Of a stretch of DNA of 64,000 nt, positions 36,391 to 49,299 are shown piece by piece. Both the position numbers and the translations under genes were made by a program. The notes beneath the pieces were generated by a model. It had not been told where the DNA came from and did not search any database. It saw nothing but the letters and a program-made list of their open reading frames with translations. Source of the DNA: Collimonas sp. OK242 (lineage in GTDB: Bacteria > Pseudomonadota > Gammaproteobacteria > Burkholderiales > Burkholderiaceae_D); the NCBI RefSeq assembly GCF_900107095.1, contig NZ_FNOR01000004.1, positions 186,001 to 250,000 on the forward strand. Direction: 5' to 3'. Every line of letters starts with the position of its first letter. Positions within the stretch are counted from its first letter, which is position 1.

Positions 36391-37626
36391 TCAGCCGGCG
36401 GCTTTTCGCCGATGCGCTTCAAGATTCGGCAGGAACGCCGCCAGCAAGCCGATCAAGGGCAGGAAAGAGCAGACCTGATAGACAAAACGGATGCTCGTCA
36501 TGTCAGCCAGCTGACCCAGGGCCGCAGCACCGATACCGCCCATCCCGAAAGCAAAACCGAAAAACAATCCTGACACGGTGCCGACTTTACCAGGCACCAG
36601 CTCTTGCGCGAATACCAGAATTGCCGAGAATGCAGAAGCCAGTATCACGCCGATCACCACCGTCAGCACGCCGGTCCAGAACAGATTGGCATACGGCAGC
36701 ATGAGGGTAAACGGCGCAACGCCCAGAATCGATACCCATATCACCAGCTTGCGGCCAACCTTGTCGCCGATCGGGCCACCCAGCACGGTACCGGCAGCCA
36801 CCGCGAACAGGAATACAAACAAATGCAGCTGTGCCGACTGCACCGACAACTGGAATTTATCGATCAGATAAAACGTGAAGTAGCTGCTCAGGCTGGCCAT
36901 GTAAAAATATTTCGAGAAAACCAGCATCAGCAAGATAGCTATCGAGAACATGACCTTCCTGGGCGGCAGCGCCACATAATGCTGCTTTGCCTTGGCCGGC
37001 TTGCCTTTGGCCTCCAGGCGCTTGCGCTTGTACCAGTTGCCGATCTGCCACAGCACCACAATTGCCAGCAACGCCGCCGCCGAAAACCAGGCGATGCTGG
37101 TCTGTCCGTGCGGGATCACAATCCATGCCGCCAGCAACGGCCCCATGGAACTGCCGGCATTGCCGCCGACCTGGAATATCGATTGCGCCAGACCGTGCCG
37201 GCCGCCGGAAGCCATGCGCGCCACGCGCGACGACTCGGGATGGAAGATGGATGATCCGGTGCCGACCAGGGCCGCGGCAAACAGCAAGATGCCGTAGCTG
37301 GGCGCAACCGACAAGATCAGCAAACCCACCAAGGTAAAGCCCATGCCCAATGCCAGCGAATACGGCTTAGGATGTTTATCGGTGTACAGCCCCACCAGCG
37401 GCTGCAAGATCGATGCGGTAATTTGATAAGTCAGGGTAATCAGGCCGATCTGCGCAAAGCTGAGATTGAAATTCCCTTTCAGCAGCGGATAGATCGACAA
37501 GATCAGCGACTGGATCATGTCATTCAGGAAATGGGCAAAACTGATGGCGCCCAATACGCGGAAACCGGTTTTTTCGGCGTCGTGCGACCCCAGCGCGGGG
37601 GAAATCTGCTTGGCAGCGGTTTGCAT
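36391..37626 (-). CDS. fsr: MFS transporter, fosmidomycin-resistance (Fsr) type
   Basis: The 411-residue inner-membrane protein has the hydrophobic pattern of a 12-helix major facilitator. AHFLNDMIQSLILSIYPLLK near the start and the HPESSRVARMASGGRHGLAQ loop are characteristic of the fosmidomycin exporter Fsr. Its real substrate here may differ. It is divergently transcribed from an AraC-type regulator gene 177 bases away, a usual set-up for a regulator controlling an exporter. Confidence 0.88.
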   Translation of the reverse strand: MQTAAKQISPALGSHDAEKTGFRVLGAISFAHFLNDMIQSLILSIYPLLKGNFNLSFAQIGLITLTYQITASILQPLVGLYTDKHPKPYSLALGMGFTLVGLLILSVAPSYGILLFAAALVGTGSSIFHPESSRVARMASGGRHGLAQSIFQVGGNAGSSMGPLLAAWIVIPHGQTSIAWFSAAALLAIVVLWQIGNWYKRKRLEAKGKPAKAKQHYVALPPRKVMFSIAILLMLVFSKYFYMASLSSYFTFYLIDKFQLSVQSAQLHLFVFLFAVAAGTVLGGPIGDKVGRKLVIWVSILGVAPFTLMLPYANLFWTGVLTVVIGVILASAFSAILVFAQELVPGKVGTVSGLFFGFAFGMGGIGAAALGQLADMTSIRFVYQVCSFLPLIGLLAAFLPNLEAHRRKAAG

Positions 37627-37755
37627 GGTAAGGGAGGATGGCTAGTTGGAATAGGGCGCAAATGAGATGAAAAACAGCCTGGTCAGGCCTTGCAATGACT
37701 CTTCCTCATTTGCAAGACATCAGTGTAAGCAAAAAAATCGAGACTGTTTTAAGAT

Positions 37756-37781
37756 AGAAAGACATAATTTGTCGTATTTCT
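37756..37781. promoter_or_regulatory. Dyad in the fsr/araC-type divergent promoter region
   Basis: Nested inverted repeats AGAAA/TTTCT (37756-37760 and 37777-37781) and GACA/TGTC (37761-37764 and 37770-37773) lie 23 bases before the regulator ATG. The AT-rich position suits an operator for the AraC-type protein. This is inference from position only. Confidence 0.35.
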
Positions 37782-37803
37782 GCCATTCTGTCATCGCGTC
37801 ACT

Positions 37804-38619
37804 ATGCCCGTACAAATACTTACCCATACCAGGATAGGCTTGCTGGATGTCGTGCCGGATGCTCAGCACCCGGTGCGCCTGCGCGCCCGCGACCTTGCCG
37901 CCGCCGAATTGCTGAGCGCCCACTCTCATCCCTGGGGCCAGGTCACCTATGCGCCGGAAGGCGTATTACGGGTGAGCGTGGGCAACAGCACCTGGATCGT
38001 GCCGCCGCTGCGGGCCATCTGGATTCCGCCGTACGCGGAGCATGAAATGGCGACCATCGAAAAATCGCAGTTGCGTGCCTTGTACGTCCATCCCGATGCG
38101 GCGCCGTTCCACGGCCAGGAATGCATCGTGCTGGAAGTGTCGAGCTTGTTGCGTGAACTGATCGTCGCGCTGTCGCAAGCCGACGACGACAGCCTGCGCG
38201 AGTCGCTGCTGAGCCAATTGATACTGGATGAACTGGCCGAGGCAAGAACGCCCGGCATACGCATTGCGCTGCCGACCGAAAAACGTCTGCAAGCGATCTG
38301 CCAGGCGCTGCTGGAAGCGCCCGACTCAAGCAGGACGCTGGCGGATTGGTCAGAGCAGGTTGGCGCCTCGGAGAGAACCCTGGCGCGCCTGTTCGAACGC
38401 GACCTGGGCATGACTTTCGGTCAATGGCGGCAGCAGATCAGGCTGGCGCATGCGGCGCCGATGATCGCGCGCGGCATGCCGCTGTCGCGGGTGGCGGCCG
38501 AACTGGGCTACGCCAGCCAATCGGCTTTTTCCGCCATGTTCCGGAAAACCTTCGGGCAGTCGCCGTCGACTTTCTTCGCACCGAAAAAAATTAACCCGGC
38601 GGCCAATCAGCAGAATTAG
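37804..38619 (+). CDS. AraC-family transcriptional regulator with cupin domain
   Basis: The 271-residue protein has an N-terminal cupin (HSHPWGQVTYAPEGVLRV and WIVPPLRAIWIPPYAEHEM) that may bind a small ligand, and a C-terminal double helix-turn-helix (ASERTLARLFERDLG and SRVAAELGYASQSAFSAMFR). It probably regulates the divergent fsr exporter gene and itself. Its own stop converges with the GST gene 22 bases away. Confidence 0.9.
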   Translation: MPVQILTHTRIGLLDVVPDAQHPVRLRARDLAAAELLSAHSHPWGQVTYAPEGVLRVSVGNSTWIVPPLRAIWIPPYAEHEMATIEKSQLRALYVHPDAAPFHGQECIVLEVSSLLRELIVALSQADDDSLRESLLSQLILDELAEARTPGIRIALPTEKRLQAICQALLEAPDSSRTLADWSEQVGASERTLARLFERDLGMTFGQWRQQIRLAHAAPMIARGMPLSRVAAELGYASQSAFSAMFRKTFGQSPSTFFAPKKINPAANQQN

Positions 38620-38641
38620 TAATGGCCGCTGGGATGGCGGC

Positions 38642-39250
38642 TTACTGGGGAACGGTATCTTTGAACGACTGGCGTTCAGACAATTTCTCGAACAGCTTGG
38701 CCAAAGTCGGATAGTCTTCGCGCCAGGTAATTTCCGGGAAGCGGAAGCTGAGCCAGCCCAGCGCGCAACCCACCGCAACATCGGCCAGCGAATAATGCGT
38801 GCCGGAGCAGAATGGCTTTTCCGCCAAGCCTGCCGCCATCGCTTTCAGGCCGGCGTCGATCTTGCGTTGCTGGCGGTCGATCCAGGCCTGGCTGCGCTGT
38901 TCTTCAGGGCGCAGCTTGTTTTCCAGGCGGATCAGCACGCCCGCATCCAGCACGCCATCGGCCAGCGCTTCCCAGCATTTCACTTCGGAGCGCTCGCGGC
39001 TGTTAATCGGGATTAATTTGCCAACCGGTGTCAAGGTATCAAGATATTCGACGATCACGTGCGAATCGAACATGGCGCCGCCGTCTTCCATCACCAGGCA
39101 AGGTACCTTGCCCAGCGGATTGGAAACCTGGATCTTGGTGTCAGCAGCCCAGACATCGTCCAGCACAAATGCGTAATCAAGCTTCTTTTCCGCCATGACA
39201 ACACGAACTTTGCGAACAAAAGGACTACCCAGGGAACCGATTAGCTTCAT
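38642..39250 (-). CDS. Glutathione S-transferase family protein
   Basis: A 202-residue soluble protein with the thioredoxin-like GST N-terminal domain (KLIGSLGSPFVRKVRVVMAEK, NPLGKVPCLVMEDG with the cis-Pro, and a glutathione-binding DSHVIVEYLD) and the all-helical C-terminal domain ending in LADVAVGCALGWLSFRFP. Ser in GSPFVRK is the likely catalytic residue. Substrate unknown; it lies alone between convergent and divergent neighbours. Confidence 0.92.
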   Translation of the reverse strand: MKLIGSLGSPFVRKVRVVMAEKKLDYAFVLDDVWAADTKIQVSNPLGKVPCLVMEDGGAMFDSHVIVEYLDTLTPVGKLIPINSRERSEVKCWEALADGVLDAGVLIRLENKLRPEEQRSQAWIDRQQRKIDAGLKAMAAGLAEKPFCSGTHYSLADVAVGCALGWLSFRFPEITWREDYPTLAKLFEKLSERQSFKDTVPQ

Positions 39251-39417
39251 ATGTCACTTATTGTAAAAAATGTTGGCTGATTATAGCATTCGCCCCCGGC
39301 CACTTTGTTCTTCACCAACCCCGCCTGTGTGCAAAGCGGCATATTTACCACGGTGCCGATGGTAAAATTCGGTTTATCTTGTTTTTGCCTTGCGTTGTCG
39401 CCAGACGTTGTTGCTAA

Positions 39418-40893
<1,476 letters not shown>

Positions 40894-40924
40894 AGCACGG
40901 CGCCCGACATTGATTCCGTCAGAC

Positions 40925-40957
40925 CAAAAAAAACCAGCCCGAAGGCTGGTTTTTTTA
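40925..40957. terminator. Bidirectional Rho-independent terminator between purB and secF
   Basis: AAACCAGCC (40931-40939) pairs with GGCTGGTTT (40944-40952) around CGAA, flanked by A-runs on the left and T-runs on the right. It can end purB on the plus strand and secF on the minus strand. Confidence 0.92.
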
Positions 40958-40970
40958 TAACCGCAACGCC

Positions 40971-41918
40971 TTACACCACGGCGCCGTCAGTCTCGTCTTT
41001 TTCCTTGATCGGCTTGATCATGTCTTCACGTTTGACGCCCAGCCACATCGCCACCGCCGCCGCCACGAACACCGAAGAGTAGATACCGAACAGAATACCG
41101 ATAGTCAGCGCCAGCGCGAAGTAATGCAATGCAGGGCCGCCGAACACGAACATCGACAACACCATGATTTCAGTACTGCCGTGCGTGATGATGGTACGGG
41201 AAATCGTGCTGGTGATCGCATGGTTCATGACATCCGCAACCGCCATTTTGCCGAAGCGGCGATCGCGGAAAGTTTCGCGCACCCGGTCGAACACCACCAC
41301 CGATTCATTCACCGAATAACCCAATACCGCCAGGATCGCCGCCAATACCGTCAGCGAGAATTCCCATTGGAAGAATGCGAAGAAGCCGAGAATGATCACC
41401 ACGTCATGCAAGTTGGCGATAATCGCTGCCACCGCATATTTCCATTCGAAGCGGATGGCCAGGTAAATCATGATGCCGATCACCACAAACAGCAGCGCCA
41501 TCAAGCCGTCATGCGCCAGTTCGTCACCCACCTGCGGCCCGACAAACTCTGTGCGTTTCAACTGGACATCGGCGTCCTGCTGCTGCAAGGCTTTCAGTAC
41601 GGTCGCGCTCTGCGCATTGGAATTTTCACCCTTTTTTGCCGGCAGGCGAATCATCACGTCTTGCGCAGTGCCGAAATTGGTGACCTGGTTATCGGTGTAA
41701 CCAAGGCCCTCAACGGTCTTGCGTATGCCCTCGATATTGGCCGGCTTGCTATAGGCGACTTCGATTACCGTACCGCCGGTAAACTCGATCGACAGATGCA
41801 GGCCTTTCGAGAACAGGAAGAATACGGCGAATACAAACGTCAGCGCCGAGATCGCATTGAATATCAATGCATGGCGCATGAACGGAATATCTTTTTTGAT
41901 ACGGAAAAGTTCCATCAC
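40971..41918 (-). CDS. secF: Protein translocase subunit SecF
   Basis: SecF works with SecD to drive late steps of Sec export using the proton motive force. The 315-residue protein has the N-terminal helix and periplasmic SIEFTGGTVIEVAYS motif, then a cluster of helices with VLGYSVNESVVVFDRVRE and the conserved TSISRTIIT-like region. It is the last gene of queA-tgt-yajC-secD-secF and is separated from secD by a 120-base gap with a strong stem-loop. Confidence 0.97.
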   Translation of the reverse strand: MMELFRIKKDIPFMRHALIFNAISALTFVFAVFFLFSKGLHLSIEFTGGTVIEVAYSKPANIEGIRKTVEGLGYTDNQVTNFGTAQDVMIRLPAKKGENSNAQSATVLKALQQQDADVQLKRTEFVGPQVGDELAHDGLMALLFVVIGIMIYLAIRFEWKYAVAAIIANLHDVVIILGFFAFFQWEFSLTVLAAILAVLGYSVNESVVVFDRVRETFRDRRFGKMAVADVMNHAITSTISRTIITHGSTEIMVLSMFVFGGPALHYFALALTIGILFGIYSSVFVAAAVAMWLGVKREDMIKPIKEKDETDGAVV

Positions 41919-41952
41919 ATTCCTTTTGGTTCACACCACTGGTTCTTACCTG

Positions 41953-41988
41953 TGTGGCCGCGCATCCCCGGATGCCAATGCGGCCACA
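41953..41988. other. Stem-loop between secD and secF
   Basis: TGTGGCCGC (41953-41961) pairs with GCGGCCACA (41980-41988), and inside it GCATCC pairs with GGATGC, leaving a four-base bulge (CAAT) on one side. No U-tract follows in the direction of transcription, so it may adjust the ratio of secD to secF mRNA rather than end transcription. Confidence 0.6.
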
Positions 41989-42038
41989 ACGTTATTCAAT
42001 ATCGGCTTACGGCTTGGTTGCAGCAGCTTAGTTGCAAC

Positions 42039-43904
42039 TCAAGCGTTCGGCTTCCAGATCTGGCCTATCGACAAGCTCGTCAGTTTCTTCTTGCGGCCGT
42101 ACCAGAGATTGGCGAAACCACGCGACACGAAGACCGCTGAGAAAATCGAAGTCAGGATACCGAGGCAATGCACCACTGCAAAACCGCGAATCGCACCCGA
42201 ACCGAAAATCAGCAATGCCAGGCCGGCAATCAATGTCGTCACGTTCGAGTCGAGAATGGTGGCCCAGGCGCGGTCGAAACCGATGGCAATCGCTGCCTGC
42301 GGTGAATTGCCGTTGCGCAGTTCTTCGCGGATACGTTCGTTCACCAGCACGTTGGCGTCGATCGCAATACCGAGGGTCAGCGCAATCGCGGCGATACCCG
42401 GCAAGGTCAGGGTTGCCTGCAAAGTCGACAGCACCGCGATCAGCAGCAACAGGTTGACCGACAGGGCCAGTACGCTGAACAGGCCGAACAACATGTAGTA
42501 GATGATCATGAACACCGCGATGACGGCGAAACCGTACATGGTCGAGTCGAAACCCTTCTTGATATTCTCGGCGCCCAGTTGCGGGCCGATGGTGCGTTCT
42601 TCGATGATCGTCATCGGCGCCGCCAGCGAGCCGGCGCGCAGCAGCAGCGCCAGGTCGGCCGCCGCTTCCGGCGAACCCATGCCGGTGATCTGGAAGCGCG
42701 AACCCAATTCGCTTTGAATCGTCGCCACCGTCAGGACTTCGCCCTTGCCTTTTTCAAACAGCACGATCGCCATCGCCTTGCCGACCTTGCCGCGGGTAGC
42801 GTCGCGCATCTTGCGGCCGCCGTCGCCGTTGAGGTCAATGCTGACTGCCGGTTGCTGGTTCTGGTCGAAGCTGACTGCCGCGCTGGAGATATAGTCGCCA
42901 GTCAGCACCGGATCCTTGTACAGCACCACCGGCGCATTCTTGCCGACCTTGAACAGCTCGGAACCGAAAGGTACGGCAGCGGTGGCTTCCGTGCCGCGGG
43001 TGACCGACTCGTCCACCATGCGCACTTCCAGCGTGGCTGTGCGGCCGATGATGTCCTTGGCGCGCGAGACGTCTTGCACGCCGGGCATTTGCACCACGAT
43101 GCGGTCAGCACCCTGGCGCTGGATGATCGGCTCGCTGACGCCCAGTTCATTGACCCGTTTCGACAAGGTCGTGATGTTTTGCGTGACGCCGTTATCGACG
43201 ATCTGCTTGAGCGCTTCAGGCTTCAGCGACGCCGTCAGCATCGGGTCGGAACCGGCAACCGCCGGCGCCACCTGGATCAGCATTTCAGACAGTTGCGGCG
43301 CCAGTATGTTGCGCGCCTTTTCCAGCGTATCCTGGTCGCGGAAGCTGATTTCGATCGCATCGCCATTGCGGTTGATGCCGCTGTAGCGGATATCCTTGTC
43401 GCGCAATTCGCTGCGGGCGCTGGCTTGCAAACCTTGCAAGCGCTTGTTGATGACCGCCTTGGTATCGACCTGCATCAGGAAGTGCACGCCGCCGCGCAAA
43501 TCGAGGCCCAGATACATCGGGAACGCGTGGATGGCTTGCAGCCAGTGCGGCGTATTCGGCACCAGGTTGAAGGCGACCACGTAGACCGGATCGGTGGGGT
43601 CGGTATTCAGGTTTTGTTCCAGCAAAGCCTTGGCCTTGAACTGGGTATCGGTATCGTGGAAACGGGCGCGCACCGTGCCTTGGGCGCCGGCGTTCTCAAA
43701 AGTGACGCTGTCGGACAGCAAATTGCCTTGCTGCAGCACTTGCGAAACCCGGTCAGCCAGCGAGCTGTCGATCTTCAAGGTCGATTTGCCGCTGCTCACC
43801 TGTACCGCAGGCGATTCGCCAAAGAGATTCGGCATGGTGTACAGCACGCCGAACAGCAGCGCGAAGACGATCAGAATATATTTCCAGAGAGGATAGCGAT
43901 TCAT
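42039..43904 (-). CDS. secD: Protein translocase subunit SecD
   Basis: SecD is the larger partner of SecF. The 621-residue protein has an N-terminal helix, the motif LGLDLRGGVHFLMQVD at about 132-147, a large periplasmic part with the P1 head, and C-terminal membrane helices with GIAIDANVLVNERIREELRNG. Length is normal. It follows yajC after 164 bases. Confidence 0.97.
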   Translation of the reverse strand: MNRYPLWKYILIVFALLFGVLYTMPNLFGESPAVQVSSGKSTLKIDSSLADRVSQVLQQGNLLSDSVTFENAGAQGTVRARFHDTDTQFKAKALLEQNLNTDPTDPVYVVAFNLVPNTPHWLQAIHAFPMYLGLDLRGGVHFLMQVDTKAVINKRLQGLQASARSELRDKDIRYSGINRNGDAIEISFRDQDTLEKARNILAPQLSEMLIQVAPAVAGSDPMLTASLKPEALKQIVDNGVTQNITTLSKRVNELGVSEPIIQRQGADRIVVQMPGVQDVSRAKDIIGRTATLEVRMVDESVTRGTEATAAVPFGSELFKVGKNAPVVLYKDPVLTGDYISSAAVSFDQNQQPAVSIDLNGDGGRKMRDATRGKVGKAMAIVLFEKGKGEVLTVATIQSELGSRFQITGMGSPEAAADLALLLRAGSLAAPMTIIEERTIGPQLGAENIKKGFDSTMYGFAVIAVFMIIYYMLFGLFSVLALSVNLLLLIAVLSTLQATLTLPGIAAIALTLGIAIDANVLVNERIREELRNGNSPQAAIAIGFDRAWATILDSNVTTLIAGLALLIFGSGAIRGFAVVHCLGILTSIFSAVFVSRGFANLWYGRKKKLTSLSIGQIWKPNA

Positions 43905-44068
43905 AGTGATTCAGCGTTCAGTGCGAGTCTCAAGATCAGATGAGTCTCTTGCTTGTGTGTGAGGCTGCCGATGCCCTGGGCGGTTTCCGCTGCGGGGCTC
44001 TTTTCTGTACATGACAAGTACCGAGAGCACCCGATCCGGATGCTCTCATTCCATCAAGCAGGGCAAAT

Positions 44069-44425
44069 TTACAGCGCCGTCTTGATTGTGCCCTTTGGCA
44101 GCAAGGTGGTGACCGAACCCTTTTGCACCACAACTTCAGTACCGCTGGCGATTTCCAGGGTGATGTAGCTGTCGGTAACTTTAGTGATCTTGCCCAGTAT
44201 GCCACCGGCGGTGACGACTTCATCGCCCTTGCCGAGTGCTTCCATCATGGCCTTTTGCTCTTTCTGACGCTTCATTTGTGGGCGAATCATCAAGAAGTAC
44301 AGGACCGCGAACATTAAGACAAACGGAATAACGGTGCCCAGACTATTGGGATTCAGTCCGAATAGACCGGTAGCGGTGTTAGCCGCTGGCGCAGCTTGCG
44401 CATATGCATTGGAAATAATGAACAC
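44069..44425 (-). CDS. yajC: Preprotein translocase subunit YajC
   Basis: YajC is a small single-helix membrane protein of the SecDF-YajC complex. The 118-residue product has FIISNAYAQ at the start, one membrane helix (TVIPFVLMFAVLYFLMI) and the conserved RPQMKRQKEQKAMMEALGKGDEV-type cytoplasmic segment, then VVTAGGILGKI. The GTG at 44425 is taken as start because a GGAG site lies seven bases before it; an in-frame TTG four codons earlier overlaps that site. Confidence 0.93.
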   Translation of the reverse strand: MFIISNAYAQAAPAANTATGLFGLNPNSLGTVIPFVLMFAVLYFLMIRPQMKRQKEQKAMMEALGKGDEVVTAGGILGKITKVTDSYITLEIASGTEVVVQKGSVTTLLPKGTIKTAL

Positions 44426-44667
44426 GAGTTGCTCCAAGTAGTAGTTTGAAAATAGCCCAGCATTCTAGCATTGGGTAGCGGCATACAACCGCCTGTGTGC
44501 CGCCCCTTGCCATTTATTGCCGGGAAAATCAGTTCAGCCTGCCGCGGGATACGTACCTCGGCAGCCGCAACCAACTGTCATAGACCGTTTTACCTAAAAA
44601 CAGTTGCAAAAATACATATTTTCAAGATGTTTTACCAGCAACTTACTGGCAGCCCGCACCGACCACC

Positions 44668-46846
<2,179 letters not shown>

Positions 46847-47052
46847 GCTCGAATAAATAATGAAATAACAGTCGGGGCTATCTGGTTGCCAATACGGCTA
46901 TTGGCTTTACAATGGCAAACGCTGAAATCGGCACGAAGCGGACACAAAGTGGAGATACAACGGCTTGATGCCTGAGTTGCTGCCTTTTGTTTTGATAAGC
47001 AAACCCGCTATTTTACGCCCTGTAGCCCTCTGCCACCCATTCACAGTCTGAT

Positions 47053-49176
47053 ATGCCCGCTCCGAAGCGAAAACCTGCCACACCTGCCCCTTCCGCACCG
47101 GTTGCCAATACCCGTGCCGGCAAGCTGGAAAAGCTGGGGCTGCGCTCGGACATGGACCTGGTTTTGCATCTGCCATTGCGCTATGAAGATGAAACCGAGG
47201 TGGTCGCCATCCGGCAAGCCGGCATGATGGGTACTAGCGTAGCGCAAGTTGAAGGCGTCGTCACCGCCTGCGATATCCAATACCGGCCGCGACGGCAACT
47301 GATAGTCACCATCGCCGACGACAGCGGCCAGCTGGTGATGCGTTTCCTGAACTTCTACGGCAGCCAGACCAAGCAGCTGGCGGCCGGCACCCGGGTCCGC
47401 GCACGCGGCGAAATCCGTCACGGCTTTTTCGGCGCCGAGGTGGTCCATCCCAATTATAAGGTGGTGCTGGAAGGCGCTCCGCTGCCGGACGTCCTGACCC
47501 CGGTCTACCCTGCCGGTGAAGGTTTGTCGCAGGTTTTTCTGCGCAAAGCCATCGCCGACGCCATGCAACACATCGAATGGCGCGACACCTTGTCGCCGGC
47601 GCAACTGGCAGCGCAGCAATTGATGCCTTTCGAAACGGCGGTGCGCCTGTTGCACAACCCGCCGCCGGAAGTCGACGAGCATGCGCTGGAAGATCGCTCC
47701 CATCCGGCCTGGGTGCGCATGAAATTCGACGAATTGCTGGCCCAGCAACTGTCATTGAAGCGGGCCCAGGTCGCACGCCGCGCCAAGAATGCCCGCGCGC
47801 TGCCGGTGATCGGGCCATTGTCTGCCGCGTTTCTAGGCAAGCTGCCGTTCAGCCTGACTAAGGCGCAACAACGGGTAGTGGCCGAAATCAGCGTCGACCT
47901 GCGCGCCTCATTTCCCATGCAGCGCCTGCTGCAAGGCGACGTCGGCAGCGGTAAAACCGTGGTTGCCGCCCTGGCCGCTGCGCAAGCCATCGACAGCGGT
48001 TATCAAGCGGTGCTGATGGCGCCCACGGAAATCCTGGCGGACCAGCATTTCCGCAAGATTGCGGCCTGGATGGAGCCGCTTGGCGTGCGCGTGGCGTGGC
48101 TCACCGGCAGCCTGAAAAAGAAAGAAAAGCTGGCCTCCCTGGCCATGATCGAATCGGGCGCGGCACAGCTGGTGATCGGCACCCATGCCTTGATACAGGA
48201 CAGCGTGCAATTCGCCCGGCTAGGCCTGGTGATCGTCGACGAACAGCATCGCTTTGGCGTTGGCCAGCGGCTGGCGCTGCGCAATAAAACCACTTCCGAG
48301 AATGGCGGCAATGAGGCCGCTGAAACAAGCGCGGCTGCCGTCGTGCCGCATCAATTGATGATGAGCGCCACGCCCATCCCACGGACCCTGGCGATGACTT
48401 ATTACGCCGACCTGGAAATCTCGGTGATCGACGAACTGCCGCCCGGCCGTACTCCGATCGTCACCCGCGCAGTCGACCAGATACGGCGCGACGAAGTGAT
48501 CGAACGGGTGCATGCGGCAGTGCAGGACGGCCGCCAGGCTTACTGGGTCTGTCCGCTGATCGAAGAATCGGAAGCCTTGCAACTGCAAACCGCGACCGAA
48601 ACCTATGCGATGCTGGTGGAGGCCTTGCCCGACTTGCGGGTCGGCCTGGTCCACGGCCGCCTCAAGCAGGCCGAGAAGCAGGAAGTGATGGATGCCTTCA
48701 GCGCCGGCGCCTGCCATGTGCTGGTGGCCACCACCGTGATTGAAGTCGGGGTCGACGTTCCCAACGCTTCGCTGATGGTGATCGAGCATGCTGAACGCTT
48801 CGGACTATCGCAGCTGCATCAGCTGCGCGGGCGAGTTGGACGCGGTTCTGCAGCCAGCGTATGCTTGCTGTTATACCAAAGCCCGCTCGGCTATATCGCC
48901 AAGCAGCGCCTGATGACCATGCGCGAAACCACGGATGGCTTTGAAATTGCCCGGCGCGACCTGGAAATCCGCGGGCCCGGCGAGTTCCTGGGAGCGCGCC
49001 AGTCCGGCCAGGCCATGTTGCGCTTCGCCGACCTGAGCACCGACCAGTGGCTGGTTGATCGCGCCCGCGATCTGGCGCAGACGCTGCTGCAAGATCCGAC
49101 AGCGGCCAACCAGGCCACCGTCAGCGCTCATCTGGCGCGCTGGCTGGGCGGGCGGGAAGATTTTTTGAAAGTTTAA
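47053..49176 (+). CDS. recG: ATP-dependent DNA helicase RecG
   Basis: RecG remodels stalled forks and branched DNA. The 707-residue protein has the N-terminal wedge/OB region, Walker A in LLQGDVGSGKTVVAALAA, DEQHRFGV as the DEAH-type box, SATPIPRTLAMT, and the C-terminal TTVIEVGVDVPNASLMVIE and QLRGRVGRG motifs. An Ala-rich N-terminal tail of some 20 residues precedes the wedge domain. It is followed by oxyR on the same strand. Confidence 0.97.
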   Translation: MPAPKRKPATPAPSAPVANTRAGKLEKLGLRSDMDLVLHLPLRYEDETEVVAIRQAGMMGTSVAQVEGVVTACDIQYRPRRQLIVTIADDSGQLVMRFLNFYGSQTKQLAAGTRVRARGEIRHGFFGAEVVHPNYKVVLEGAPLPDVLTPVYPAGEGLSQVFLRKAIADAMQHIEWRDTLSPAQLAAQQLMPFETAVRLLHNPPPEVDEHALEDRSHPAWVRMKFDELLAQQLSLKRAQVARRAKNARALPVIGPLSAAFLGKLPFSLTKAQQRVVAEISVDLRASFPMQRLLQGDVGSGKTVVAALAAAQAIDSGYQAVLMAPTEILADQHFRKIAAWMEPLGVRVAWLTGSLKKKEKLASLAMIESGAAQLVIGTHALIQDSVQFARLGLVIVDEQHRFGVGQRLALRNKTTSENGGNEAAETSAAAVVPHQLMMSATPIPRTLAMTYYADLEISVIDELPPGRTPIVTRAVDQIRRDEVIERVHAAVQDGRQAYWVCPLIEESEALQLQTATETYAMLVEALPDLRVGLVHGRLKQAEKQEVMDAFSAGACHVLVATTVIEVGVDVPNASLMVIEHAERFGLSQLHQLRGRVGRGSAASVCLLLYQSPLGYIAKQRLMTMRETTDGFEIARRDLEIRGPGEFLGARQSGQAMLRFADLSTDQWLVDRARDLAQTLLQDPTAANQATVSAHLARWLGGREDFLKV

Positions 49177-49248
49177 GGAGCACGGTAAGGGGGTAAGCTG
49201 TTTTGCCCACGTTTTGCCGGAATCGGCGCTGTAGGGGAATCGGGATTC

Positions 49249-49276
49249 ACGCGTGGGCGGAGCTGCCCACCCTGCG
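49249..49276. repeat. GGGTGGGCA-type dispersed repeat, copy 2 (inverted)
   Basis: On the minus strand this reads CGCAGGGTGGGCA, then GCTCCGCCCACGCGT, related to the element at 34237-34264. GTGGGC (49253-49258) and GCCCAC (49265-49270) form a short stem. It lies within the recG-oxyR gap, 23 bases upstream of oxyR. Confidence 0.65.
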
Positions 49277-49299
49277 AAAAAATATGCGAAGATAACAAC

